Part shown: one piece after another, positions 1-7,477 of the stretch | How positions within the stretch are numbered: position 1 is the stretch's first letter | Layout of the letters: every line of letters begins with the position of its first letter | Source: Iningainema tapete BLCC-T55 | Lineage (GTDB): Bacteria; Cyanobacteriota; Cyanobacteriia; Cyanobacteriales; Nostocaceae | NCBI RefSeq assembly: GCF_014698965.1 | Contig: NZ_JACXAE010000072.1 | Coordinates: 434,001 to 498,000 of the forward strand | DNA length: 64,000 bases | Direction of reading: 5' to 3' | Translations under genes and position numbers: made by a program | The notes under the pieces: model-generated | Seen by the model: the letters and a program-made list of their open reading frames with translations, nothing else | What the model was told of the DNA's origin: nothing | The model's database searches: none

Positions 1-6
1 AAGCTA

Positions 7-450
7 ATGTTTTTGAACAGGTCAGTGCACAAGCCGCATCTTAGGATAGGAATAAAATCCCCAACAAATGATCCTGACTACGTTGGGCTGCTACGCTTTC
101 TCTTGCAGCCATTTTTAGATTCACCGGAGTCTTTAAGCGTTGATTGTGAAATTTTTCACACCCGTAAACGGGCTTGGATTCGGATCGCTTTTGACAACAC
201 AGATAAAGGAAAAGTGTTTGGTCGAGGTGGACGCAATATTCAAGCAATTCGCACTGTGGTGGCAGCAGCAGCTTCTGCCGCTGGGCAATCAGTATATTTA
301 GATATCTACGGCAGTACAGGTCTTAGCCGAGAAGAAATGTATACCGAAGAAGAAGAGCAAGAGCGATTACCACCACCAAAGCCTAGAGAAAAACCTGGAA
401 ATGGACACAAAGTTATCACAAAACCCCGCACTCGTGCTTATTTAGACTAA
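7..450 (+). CDS. KH-domain RNA-binding protein (KhpA-like)
   Basis: This 147-residue protein is a small single-KH-domain RNA-binding protein of the kind found beside ribosomal protein genes. The KH core is seen at about residues 45-100, with the GxxG loop in GRGGRNIQAIR. The C-terminal 40 residues are charged and Pro-rich (EEEEQE, then PPPKPREKP) and look disordered. The ATG at 7 is the first in frame; a start upstream of the window cannot be excluded. rpsU and phoH follow on the same strand, which fits a role in RNA handling or translation. The stop is directly followed by a palindromic repeat. Family assignment is firm; the exact RNA target is unknown. Confidence 0.85.
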   Translation: MFLNRSVHKPHLRIGIKSPTNDPDYVGLLRFLLQPFLDSPESLSVDCEIFHTRKRAWIRIAFDNTDKGKVFGRGGRNIQAIRTVVAAAASAAGQSVYLDIYGSTGLSREEMYTEEEEQERLPPPKPREKPGNGHKVITKPRTRAYLD

Positions 451-482
451 AGTAGAGACGCGATTTCTCTCGCGTCTCTACT
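451..482. repeat. Dispersed palindrome (GTAGAGACG family), copy 1
   Basis: A perfect 13-bp inverted repeat (451-463 against 470-482) encloses the loop TTTCTC. It begins right after the stop of the KH-domain gene. At least nine relatives with the ends GTAGAGACG/CGTCTCTAC lie elsewhere in the window. It may act as a transcript end or processing hairpin. Confidence 0.85.
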
Positions 483-544
483 AAGAGAGGCACAATTCCA
501 ATTTCCAGTTATCAATGATCTCTGTAAGGAGGTGAAACTAGGGA

Positions 545-721
545 GTGGCTGAAGTCCGTTTGGGTGAAAATGAGTCGATTGACTCGGCACTAAGACGTTT
601 TAAAAAGAAAATTCAGAAAGCCGGTATCTTATCAGAAGTCAAACGCCGAGAAAGATACGAAAAACCCAGTCTACGTCGTAAACGCAAAGCAGAAGCCGCA
701 CGCAAAGGTAGTCACGTCTAA
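545..721 (+). CDS. rpsU: 30S ribosomal protein S21
   Basis: The 58-codon reading frame starts with GTG and ends with TAA at 719-721. The product begins [19 protein letters not shown] and ends in a basic tail with [12 protein letters not shown], as expected for bacterial S21. A strong Shine-Dalgarno sequence, AAGGAGGT, lies at 526-533, which decides the GTG start. S21 binds the small subunit near the 3' end of 16S rRNA and helps initiation. It sits between a KH-domain gene and phoH. Confidence 0.95.
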   Translation: MAEVRLGENESIDSALRRFKKKIQKAGILSEVKRRERYEKPSLRRKRKAEAARKGSHV

Positions 722-783
722 AACATGGCAAAGTGTCTGTTTTTGTGGCTAACTCATGTCAGTAGTTAAATTTAGGGAGAGAT

Positions 784-819
784 AAAGTAGAGATTTTAAT
801 TGCTAATATTCTCTACTTT
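784..819. repeat. Inverted repeat between rpsU and phoH
   Basis: AAAGTAGAGA (784-793) pairs with TCTCTACTTT (810-819) across a 16-nt AT-rich loop. It resembles a degenerate GTAGAGA palindrome and could end the rpsU transcript or sit in the phoH leader. Confidence 0.45.
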
Positions 820-898
820 GTCTATTAAAAATTTCCCTATAATCAATCAAAAAATATTAAGCTTTATTAGGAATTACTCCATAAAAATCAGAAAATCT

Positions 899-1852
899 AT
901 GGCAGATGCCTTAACCTTCCAACTGCCGAATGTTTCAAGTGCGATCGCTCTAGCAGGTGCGGGAGAAGAAAATCTCAAAATCATGTCCCGACAAACAGGA
1001 GCTACGATAGTGCTACGCGGACAAGAACTGTACATTTCCGGCACGAGTCAGCAAATTGACCTCACTTGTAAATTAGTGCGATCACTTGAAGATCTTTGGA
1101 GTAAGGGCAACAGCATCACCAACACCGATATATTAACAGCTCGTCAAGCTCTAGATAGCCATCTAGTAGACGAACTACAAGACTTACAGCGAGATGTAAT
1201 CGCCCGGACTCGTAATGGCGTTGAAGTTCGTGCCAAAACCTTTCGCCAGCGACACTACATTGAAGCACTCCGCAAACGCGATCTTACCTTCTGCACTGGA
1301 CCGGCTGGTACTGGGAAAACCTTTCTGGCTGTTGTTGTCGCCGTACAAGCACTCCTTGCCGATCAGTTTGAAAGATTAATTTTAACTCGTCCTGCGGTCG
1401 AAGCAGGCGAAAGACTCGGCTTTTTACCAGGAGACTTGCAACAGAAAGTTAATCCCTACTTACGTCCACTCTACGACGCTATTAACGAATTTATCGACCC
1501 AGAAAAAGTACCAACACTGATGGAAAAAGGTGTAATTGAAGTTGCTCCTTTAGCTTATATGCGAGGACGTACACTCAACAACGCTTTTGTAATTGTGGAT
1601 GAAGCCCAAAACACCACACCTTCTCAAATGAAAATGGTTTTAACACGCTTAGGTTTCCATTCCCGCATGGTAATTACAGGTGATATGACACAAAACGATT
1701 TACCACCCCACCAACAATCAGGATTAGTCACAGCTTTACAAATTTTAAAACATGTTGAAGGCATTGCCTTTTGCGAATTTTCTCAAAAAGATGTTGTGCG
1801 CCATCCCCTAGTTCAGCGCATCGTCGCCGCCTACGAACAACATGAGAAGTAG
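899..1852 (+). CDS. PhoH family ATPase
   Basis: This 317-residue protein is a PhoH-type P-loop ATPase (PhoL/YbeZ class). The Walker A motif GPAGTGKT is at about residues 134-141 and the Walker B motif FVIVDEAQN at about 230-238. The N-terminal ~60 residues form the KH-like segment usual in this class. I chose the ATG at 899 (MADALTFQLP) because the in-frame sequence upstream to 800 is AT-rich and unlike the family. PhoH proteins are linked to RNA metabolism and ribosome-associated processes. Here the gene follows a KH-domain gene and rpsU. An STRR heptamer array begins directly after its stop. Confidence 0.92.
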   Translation: MADALTFQLPNVSSAIALAGAGEENLKIMSRQTGATIVLRGQELYISGTSQQIDLTCKLVRSLEDLWSKGNSITNTDILTARQALDSHLVDELQDLQRDVIARTRNGVEVRAKTFRQRHYIEALRKRDLTFCTGPAGTGKTFLAVVVAVQALLADQFERLILTRPAVEAGERLGFLPGDLQQKVNPYLRPLYDAINEFIDPEKVPTLMEKGVIEVAPLAYMRGRTLNNAFVIVDEAQNTTPSQMKMVLTRLGFHSRMVITGDMTQNDLPPHQQSGLVTALQILKHVEGIAFCEFSQKDVVRHPLVQRIVAAYEQHEK

Positions 1853-1930
1853 TCAGGAGACAGGAGACAGGAGTGAGTAGTATGAGACATACAAACAACA
1901 AAGGACAAATGACAAATGACAAATGACAAA
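1853..1930. repeat. Two STRR heptamer arrays
   Basis: The stretch after phoH holds a GGAGACA-type array (about 1853-1873) and an ACAAATG array (about 1902-1929). The second array runs into the start codon of the next gene, which begins ATGACAAATGAC. Such heptamer tandem repeats are typical of filamentous cyanobacteria. Confidence 0.85.
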
Positions 1931-2320
1931 TCTTTAAAAGACTTTTTAGAAACTTGCCACACTCTGGGAACTTTGCGTCTCATTGTCACTAGCAGTGCCG
2001 CTGTTTTAGAAGCACGCGGCAAGATAGAAAAACTGTTTTATGCAGAACTGCCCAAAGGTAAATACGCAAACATGCATACCGAGGGCTTCGAGTTTCACTT
2101 AAATATGGATAAAATTACCAAAGTGAAATTTGAAATAGGTGAAGCAAAGCGGGGTAACTTTACTACCTATGCGATTCGGTTCCTTGACGAGCAACAAGAA
2201 CCAGCTTTAAGTGCGTTTTTGCAGTGGGGTAAGCCAGGAGAATATGAACCAGGGCAGGTAGAGGCTTGGCACAGTCTAAGGGAGCAGTATGGGGAAGAGT
2301 GGGAACCAAAGCTCCTTTAA
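1916..2320 (+). CDS. ChuX/HutX-like protein
   Basis: A 134-residue cytosolic protein whose pattern resembles ChuX/HutX-type heme-utilisation folds: a central LRLIVTSSAAVLEARG strand-turn-helix, a FEFHLNMDKITKVKFE strand pair, and YAIRFLDEQ. No membrane segment or signal peptide is seen. The start codon lies inside an ACAAATG heptamer array, and no Shine-Dalgarno sequence is visible. The gene is convergent with arsC and their stops overlap by four bases (2317-2320). The family call is from pattern recognition; heme binding is not shown by the sequence. Confidence 0.6.
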   Translation: MTNDKSLKDFLETCHTLGTLRLIVTSSAAVLEARGKIEKLFYAELPKGKYANMHTEGFEFHLNMDKITKVKFEIGEAKRGNFTTYAIRFLDEQQEPALSAFLQWGKPGEYEPGQVEAWHSLREQYGEEWEPKLL

Positions 2321-2712
2321 CTTAGAGATGTAATTAACTTCGCCACTCGTTCTTTAACTTCATCTCTAACACGGCGAAAAGTTTCTATATCTTGCCCTTC
2401 GGGATCGTCTAGTTGCCAATCTTCAAATACTTCTCTTAATACCCATTGTTCGGGTAAGTTAACTCCACAACCGCATAAAGAAATAACTGCGTCATAATTT
2501 TCTGAGTTGAAATTGCTTAAAGGCTTGGAGTTTTGATTGCTGATATCAATACCGATCTCTGACATAACTTGAACGGTAGTTGGATCTACGTGACTTGATT
2601 CCAAACCCGAACTATCTACAGCAATTTTGCCTTCACCCAATGTGCGAGCAAATCCCTCAGCCATCTGAGAACGGCGAGAATTTTTCTTGCAAACAAACAT
2701 AACTCGTTTCAT
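2317..2712 (-). CDS. arsC: Arsenate reductase, glutaredoxin-linked LMW-PTP type
   Basis: The 131-residue protein reduces arsenate to arsenite on a low-molecular-weight phosphatase fold. The P-loop has the C-x5-R-S pattern (CKKNSRRS), with Cys8 as nucleophile. Cys80 and Cys82 lie in LCGCG. The C8/C80/C82 arrangement is that described for Synechocystis ArsC, which uses glutathione/glutaredoxin rather than thioredoxin. The start at 2712 (MKRVMFVC) is chosen because its ATG overlaps the aquaporin stop (ATGA), a translational-coupling arrangement. It is the last gene of the arsR operon. Confidence 0.92.
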   Translation of the reverse strand: MKRVMFVCKKNSRRSQMAEGFARTLGEGKIAVDSSGLESSHVDPTTVQVMSEIGIDISNQNSKPLSNFNSENYDAVISLCGCGVNLPEQWVLREVFEDWQLDDPEGQDIETFRRVRDEVKERVAKLITSLS

Positions 2713-3422
2713 GTGCCGTTCCTCCAATGAGAATGAATATCTTGAAAGTTGTGAGAAAGTTGCCGATAAACTATCACCGCTAATTGCGCTCCTAAAATCG
2801 GTCCGAGCCAATAAAGCCAGTGGTGCTGCCAAATTCCACCCACCAGTGCAGGACCTAATGAACGTACCGGATTCATACTAGCACCTGTAATTGGTCCCAT
2901 AAACGCAGCTTCCACCCCTACCGTCAAACCGATCGCCAACCCGGCAAAGCCAATCGGGGCACGACGATCTAATCCAGAACCAAAAATCACAAACATCAAG
3001 ATGAAGGTAAGAACAAACTCCAAAACCAAAGATTGCCACCAATTATCATTCAGTGGCAGAGTTGCCCCCAAATTACCAACTCTTCCCAGACTAATTAAGA
3101 GTAAAGCAGAAGCAGCGATCGCCCCTACTGACTGTGCGAAAATATACGGCAAAACTCGACGTTTGGGAAAGAAACCACTTGTGTAAAATGCTAAAGTTAC
3201 TGCTGGGTTGAAGTGAGCGCCGCTGAGATGTCCAATCGAGTAAATCAAAGCGGCGACTACAGCACCAAAGACAATGCTAATACCCAAATGAGTTACCGCA
3301 CCATTGCTGATGGAGTTTACCATCACTGCACCAGTCCCGGCAAATACCAAAGTAAAGGTGCCGATTGCTTCTGCTAATATTTCTCGCCTAGATTGAGAAA
3401 CTTCTTTAAGAAAAAACTTCAT
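2709..3422 (-). CDS. MIP-family channel (aquaporin) in ars operon
   Basis: The 237-residue membrane protein belongs to the MIP/aquaporin family with about six membrane helices. The first half-helix motif is NPA (residues 72-74, HFNPAV); the second is NPV (184-186, SMNPVRS). Its place next to arsC recalls AqpS of Sinorhizobium, an ars-operon channel that lets arsenite leave the cell. No ArsB or Acr3 pump is present in this operon, so the channel is the best candidate for arsenite exit. The ATG at 3422 is one base from the pstS stop, and the 3' end overlaps arsC by four bases. Confidence 0.88.
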   Translation of the reverse strand: MKFFLKEVSQSRREILAEAIGTFTLVFAGTGAVMVNSISNGAVTHLGISIVFGAVVAALIYSIGHLSGAHFNPAVTLAFYTSGFFPKRRVLPYIFAQSVGAIAASALLLISLGRVGNLGATLPLNDNWWQSLVLEFVLTFILMFVIFGSGLDRRAPIGFAGLAIGLTVGVEAAFMGPITGASMNPVRSLGPALVGGIWQHHWLYWLGPILGAQLAVIVYRQLSHNFQDIHSHWRNGT

Positions 3423-3423
3423 C

Positions 3424-4491
3424 TTAATACTGTTTTTGTTTGCGTAATAACTCTCCAATCGTCAGATCTAATGCTGCTCGTCCGCCAAATACGGTTCCCA
3501 CCTTGCCTCTGTTCAAGTGAACATGAGCAATTTTATACGCTTGATCTGGTAAAGGTATGTAGCCTACCGAGTTTACTACCTTTGGGGCTACATCAATGTA
3601 GTAGTTGACGAATTCGTAAACTGTTGCTTTGTGCTCAGCAGACCATGGATTGACGTAGACAAATAAAGGTCGAGATAATGGTTGGTACTGAGATTTTTCC
3701 ACGTTTTGACGTGTTGGTGTTACTGCTCCTTTACCATTGTCAACTGCTAGCGCTTTTAACTGATTTTGGTGTGCTTCGTAGTATGCATGACCGAAGTAAC
3801 CTAAAGCATCAGTGTCTTTACTGATTCCCGCCACTAAAACGTCATCATCCTCACTGCCTGTGTAGTCTTTGCGACTAGCTTTTGATTGTCCTACTATTGC
3901 TTCTGTAAAATAGTCAAATGTACCAGATTTGTCTCCTGCACCGTACAATTTCAGAGGTCGATCTGGCCAAGAAGATCGCACTTGTTTCCAACGGGTAATT
4001 TTTCCTTGTGCTGCTGGTTCCCACATTTTTTTCAACTCGGCTACAGTAACATCTTTTGCCCAGTTGTTTTGCGGATTAACGGTAATTGTCAACGCATCAA
4101 AAGCAACGGGAATTTCTATATACCCTATGCCATTTTTCTTACAAGCTTCCATCTCGTTCTTGAGGATTGGACGCGAGGCATTGTTGATATCTGTTTTTCC
4201 GGCACAAAATTTCTCAAAGCCTCCTGTAGTACCAGAAAAGCTTACTCTCACTTGTGCCGATTTATTTTGTTGTGATTGGTATTGTTTAGCGATCGCTTGT
4301 GTAATCGGATATACGGTACTAGAACCATCAACTGTTACTACTGCTGTCTGAGCGATCCTTTCCCCGCTAGTAACGTAACTGACATTTTGCAACTTCTGAG
4401 TCTTCGTCGATGAGCTGGGTGTGGTTGTGCAACTAGTTGTCCAAGCCAACACCCCTAGTACGAGGGCTAACTTGACTAATGTGGCGTCCAT
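3424..4491 (-). CDS. PstS-like phosphate-binding lipoprotein in ars operon
   Basis: A 355-residue periplasmic binding protein of the PstS/SphX type. The N-terminus is a lipoprotein signal with Cys at residue 21 (WTTSC). The binding-site motifs VDGSSTVYPIT and SFSGTTGGFEKFCAGKTDI are present, as is GAGDKSGTFDYF. I chose the ATG at 4491 because AAGGAG lies eight bases upstream; a GTG at 4500 is less likely. No pstCAB genes are adjacent. Placement behind arsR suggests induction by arsenic, either to favour phosphate over arsenate or to deliver anion to a Pst permease encoded elsewhere. The second idea is inference. Confidence 0.87.
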   Translation of the reverse strand: MDATLVKLALVLGVLAWTTSCTTTPSSSTKTQKLQNVSYVTSGERIAQTAVVTVDGSSTVYPITQAIAKQYQSQQNKSAQVRVSFSGTTGGFEKFCAGKTDINNASRPILKNEMEACKKNGIGYIEIPVAFDALTITVNPQNNWAKDVTVAELKKMWEPAAQGKITRWKQVRSSWPDRPLKLYGAGDKSGTFDYFTEAIVGQSKASRKDYTGSEDDDVLVAGISKDTDALGYFGHAYYEAHQNQLKALAVDNGKGAVTPTRQNVEKSQYQPLSRPLFVYVNPWSAEHKATVYEFVNYYIDVAPKVVNSVGYIPLPDQAYKIAHVHLNRGKVGTVFGGRAALDLTIGELLRKQKQY

Positions 4492-4533
4492 TGACCTCAC
4501 TCCTTTAGGATATGATTAATTTAAGTTAGTATC

Positions 4534-4560
4534 TACATCATTTCAAAAAAAATTGATGTA
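4534..4560. promoter_or_regulatory. Candidate ArsR operator
   Basis: TACATCA (4534-4540) and TGATGTA (4554-4560) form a perfect 7-bp inverted repeat around an A/T spacer. It lies between arsR and the pstS-like gene, about 45 bases before the pstS start. Symmetry and position suit an ArsR/SmtB operator; no binding data are available. Confidence 0.45.
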
Positions 4561-4603
4561 TTGGCTAAGCTGTATTATATCTTCATATTTATTAAACTGT
4601 TAG

Positions 4604-4629
4604 TAGGGGCGAACAGCAGTTCGTCCCTA
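4604..4629. repeat. Hairpin after arsR
   Basis: An 11-bp inverted repeat (4604-4614 against 4619-4629, loop AGCA) lies just past the arsR stop. The TAGGGGCGAAC arm resembles the hairpin at 8630-8661. It may attenuate read-through from arsR into the pstS-like gene. Confidence 0.5.
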
Positions 4630-4638
4630 AATGATTGG

Positions 4639-4968
4639 TTATTCAGGGTTTTGGCAGTAACGAGTACCGCATATTTGGCTAAAGCGTCGAAACTCAGATA
4701 GATACTGCTCTAGAATGATAAACTGAGGCAAGTTTAGACTGTAGTAAATCCAGCGTCCTTCCTGACGAGAGCGAACTAAACCTGCTTCTTTAAGAGTTTT
4801 GAGGTGAAAAGATAGTTTTGACTGAGGCACGTCTAAAGCATCACACAAATCACACACACAAAGTTCGTTTTCTCGCAGCAGTTCCAGTACGTTAACTCTG
4901 ATGGGATCGCTCAGGGCATGAAAACCTGCAATGACGTTATTTGGGACTACAGTTGAGGTAGCTGTCAT
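4639..4968 (-). CDS. arsR: ArsR/SmtB family repressor
   Basis: The 109-residue protein is a metal/metalloid-sensing winged-helix repressor. The metal-site motif ELCVCDLC is seen, followed by the recognition helix region SKLSFHLKTLKEAGLV and the wing (RQEGRWIYYSL). A C-terminal Cys pair occurs in CGTRYC. I chose the ATG at 4968; an in-frame TTG at 4989 is weaker. It heads a minus-strand operon with pstS-like, aquaporin and arsC genes and probably represses it, releasing on arsenite. Confidence 0.9.
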   Translation of the reverse strand: MTATSTVVPNNVIAGFHALSDPIRVNVLELLRENELCVCDLCDALDVPQSKLSFHLKTLKEAGLVRSRQEGRWIYYSLNLPQFIILEQYLSEFRRFSQICGTRYCQNPE

Positions 4969-5080
4969 CAACTTTTTTTGAAACAACAATTCTATTTTAA
5001 GACAGTGGAATAGATTGTGGTTATGTGTGTTTTGGTAGCGGCAATTCCCATTGATGTTGCCGCAGCCAAGTGTAGTTAGT

Positions 5081-5638
5081 TTACATAGAACGTGCGCCAG
5101 TAGCGATTAAACGCCTAAACAAACCTTCTGTCCAACCAGTTTCTTGGAGAACAGCAGCAGAAGATACCTCTACATAAGCTTGTTCAATAAAAGCCAAGTC
5201 AATCATGCAGATGCGACCCAGAGCATCTTTAAGAGCTAAACTTTTACCATCAGTTTCTAAGCGCTTACCTACTTCGTGTATTACCGTTGCCATTGCGGGA
5301 ACAACGTGTTGAGGACCAATGCCAATCCGGACATGAACTAAACCAATTTTCCAACGACGTTCGGCATAAACAACACCCCAATCATCCATTCCTGTAAACA
5401 TTTCATGAAACCATTCAATAAAGGTTTCACGTAGGCGATGAATACGTCCTTCCCCAGTGTGTAAAATTCCATTCATTTCCTCATCGCGCCCCAGGTAGTC
5501 GTAAAAGTGATCTGCCATTTCTGGAGCAATTTGTAATCCCCATTCTGAATTTGTTTTTAGCAGTTCTTTATCTTCATTTGTCAAGCCTACGCGCTTTTCT
5601 AGTTTCGTCATAAAGGCTTGTGGTTCCAATGTAATCAT
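5081..5638 (-). CDS. Single-domain protoglobin (globin-sensor fold)
   Basis: The 185-residue protein is a stand-alone protoglobin, the heme domain otherwise found in globin-coupled sensors. The proximal histidine is probably His102, in GLVHVRIGIGPQH. No GGDEF, MCP or kinase domain follows, so an output must act in trans. The ATG at 5638 is preceded by GAGGGAAG; a GTG upstream at 5674 is less likely. It follows V4R-like, roadblock and small-GTPase genes on the same strand, which suggests it is the gas or redox sensor of that set. Heme binding is family knowledge; the partnership is inference. Confidence 0.8.
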   Translation of the reverse strand: MITLEPQAFMTKLEKRVGLTNEDKELLKTNSEWGLQIAPEMADHFYDYLGRDEEMNGILHTGEGRIHRLRETFIEWFHEMFTGMDDWGVVYAERRWKIGLVHVRIGIGPQHVVPAMATVIHEVGKRLETDGKSLALKDALGRICMIDLAFIEQAYVEVSSAAVLQETGWTEGLFRRLIATGARSM

Positions 5639-5720
5639 ATTCTTCCCTCGTAGTTTCGACAAAAAACTCCTCACTCAAAAGTTAGAAATGAGGAATAAAG
5701 TTAGCTATCTTGTTCACAGA

Positions 5721-6179
5721 TTAAAATTCGGTAAACTCAAATACATCGTATTCACTACCGCGTAGCACAGATTCGCTGTGTCTGCCTTGTAAGCGCTTAC
5801 CTAAAGTTTGCTCTAGTACTCCCCAAACAGCACCTAATGTGTAAGTACATTTACGAGGTGAACCTTGGGGTTCGCCAGCAGAACAAAAAGTTTCGGAAGT
5901 GTAAACTTTAATAACATTGCCTTCTTTTACAATGCTATTTATGATACACAAACGAGTACCATCGTTACCTAAAGCAGACCCGACTTTATAGGTAATATCT
6001 TCAAAGGACAATGATGATCCAGTCAAACCTAATTCTTGGGCAAGAAGTTTGCCACGACTACGACCGGCTGCAGTCAAAGCGATCGCCGCCGCTTTTTCAC
6101 CCAAAGTATCTTCTATGCCGACAACTGCCGACTTAAAACAGATTATACTACTGTAGTCTCCCAGTATTGGTCGTAACAT
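5721..6179 (-). CDS. V4R-like (4-vinyl-reductase fold) protein
   Basis: A 152-residue soluble protein. The second half has the rhythm of V4R domains: a strand with a FCSAGEP turn, a CTYTLGAVWGVLEQTLGKRL helix, then a strand-turn-strand ending YDVFEF. The zinc-binding cysteines of classical V4R proteins are mostly replaced (SVLRGSEYDVFEF). V4R domains bind small hydrophobic or metal ligands and often accompany roadblock and GTPase proteins. The gene lies between roadblock and protoglobin genes. The domain call is tentative, but the reading frame is clearly real by context and codon use. Confidence 0.55.
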   Translation of the reverse strand: MLRPILGDYSSIICFKSAVVGIEDTLGEKAAAIALTAAGRSRGKLLAQELGLTGSSLSFEDITYKVGSALGNDGTRLCIINSIVKEGNVIKVYTSETFCSAGEPQGSPRKCTYTLGAVWGVLEQTLGKRLQGRHSESVLRGSEYDVFEFTEF

Positions 6180-6255
6180 AAATGACCCTTATCTCAACAA
6201 TTTTACTAGCAGAGCGATTTTAGATTCCAATCCCAAAATCTCAAATTATTAACTT

Positions 6256-6774
6256 TTAAGCCAGCAAAGGCGCAATTCTGCTCACAGCCCGTTTGATTTC
6301 CAAAAATAACAAACCTTGCTTCACCGCAGAACTAGCAAGAACTAATAAAACAGCTTCATTGCTACAGCCTACTAACACGCCATAGCCTTTTTCCCCTTCC
6401 ACGACAATACGATCCACATTACCGCGAGCTAGTTCTCTGCCAATGCGTTCGCCTAATGAGAGCATAGATGCAGACATAGCCGCAGTACGTTCTTCATCCA
6501 TTCCCACAGGTAGTACAGAAGCTAGAGATAAGCCATCAGGGCTGGCGAGAATTGCCCCTTGAACCTCAGCACTACCTGAAACGAAGTTTTGCATCTCATC
6601 TTGTAGCATGGAAATATTAATCATCAGTTTTTCCTCCAAAACTTTTGGTAAACGTGTTTCCGGAATCTGCAACTGGAAGTCTTCTGTTGCTCGCTCCACA
6701 GGTATCTTTTTCGACTCAGAGGGCAGATTTTGAAATGCCCCTAACAATAGCTGAAAAAATTTGCCCAAAGCCAT
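6256..6774 (-). CDS. Roadblock/LC7-domain protein (MglB-like)
   Basis: The Roadblock/LC7 domain covers the C-terminal ~115 residues: MLQDEMQNFVSGSAEVQGAI opens it, then SPDGLSLAS and the GYGVLVGCSNEAVLLVLAS strand. Such proteins dimerise and regulate small GTPases, as MglB does for MglA. The ATG at 6774 gives 172 residues with a poorly conserved 50-residue leader. An internal ATG at 6624, preceded by TTTGGAGGAAA, would give a bare roadblock domain and may be the true start. The GTPase gene lies 157 bases upstream on the same strand. Confidence 0.82.
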   Translation of the reverse strand: MALGKFFQLLLGAFQNLPSESKKIPVERATEDFQLQIPETRLPKVLEEKLMINISMLQDEMQNFVSGSAEVQGAILASPDGLSLASVLPVGMDEERTAAMSASMLSLGERIGRELARGNVDRIVVEGEKGYGVLVGCSNEAVLLVLASSAVKQGLLFLEIKRAVSRIAPLLA

Positions 6775-6931
6775 AAGGGCTATGCTGCTTACTGCAATGC
6801 AGTGGTTGTAATCATATTTTTGACGGTAAATGCCTTGCCCGAAAACGAGAAAAAAGGTAAAACAAGCTTTTAACTTTTTTACTTACTTTTACATTTAAAT
6901 AGGCTTGTAGTCAACTACAAAACCTTAATCA

Positions 6932-7477
6932 TTAACCGCAGGATTGCTGGTATTGAGCAAATTCTTGCACCAGTGCAATCACAGCTTGCAACACTGATGT
7001 TCGTTCAGTAGCGTTAACTGAGATAATGGATGATCGCACCCGCTCATCTACTAACCCCAAAGCGATTGCTACATCCTCAACTTCCCATGCATTTTGACAA
7101 TCGGTATGAGTCAGCCCAATTAGATATGGTATTTGCACGCGCTGATTAAGAAAGTTGAGTATTCGCTTCCCATAACGAAATTGCTCTGGGCGATGAGCAT
7201 CTATTAGTAGGATATAAGCATGGGCTTTTTTAATTAGGATATCCCACATGAAGTCAAATCGGCTTTGTCCTGGTGTGCCATACAGGTGTAATGATTGATT
7301 TGGCGCAATGCTTAATCGCCCAAAATCCATTGCTACCGTAGTTGTATCTTTGAACTGGGAAGTTTCATCTGTGGCTTTTTTGTCGGTGTCAACCACTTCT
7401 ATTTCACTGATTGTGCGAATAAAGCTTGTTTTCCCTGCTCCTACGCCTCCGGTTACGACTATGCGTAGGATTTCCAT
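6932..7477 (-). CDS. MglA-like small GTPase
   Basis: The 181-residue protein is a small Ras-like GTPase of the bacterial MglA/Arf-like group. The P-loop GGVGAGKTS is at residues 10-18, switch I contains DTTTVAMDFG, and G3 is GTPGQ (67-71). The G4 position reads THTD (123-126) in place of the usual NKxD. The start ATG shares one base with the stop of the preceding DUF4388 gene (TAATG), so the two are translationally coupled. A roadblock gene, the typical partner, lies downstream. Cellular role is unknown here; relatives set cell polarity or act with two-component systems. Confidence 0.85.
   Translation of the reverse strand: MEILRIVVTGGVGAGKTSFIRTISEIEVVDTDKKATDETSQFKDTTTVAMDFGRLSIAPNQSLHLYGTPGQSRFDFMWDILIKKAHAYILLIDAHRPEQFRYGKRILNFLNQRVQIPYLIGLTHTDCQNAWEVEDVAIALGLVDERVRSSIISVNATERTSVLQAVIALVQEFAQYQQSCG

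Noticed and set aside
1853-1930. Possible CRISPR-like repeats
   Set aside because: Heptamers are directly adjacent with no spacers; this is an STRR array. The same applies to 46894-46921 and 34231-34285.
2865-2880. Second aquaporin motif NPV instead of NPA read as loss of function
   Set aside because: Variants at the third position are common among MIP channels, and the rest of the protein is intact.
3886-4351. Plus-strand frames opposite the pstS-like gene
   Set aside because: They overlap a well-supported gene on the other strand and show no family features.
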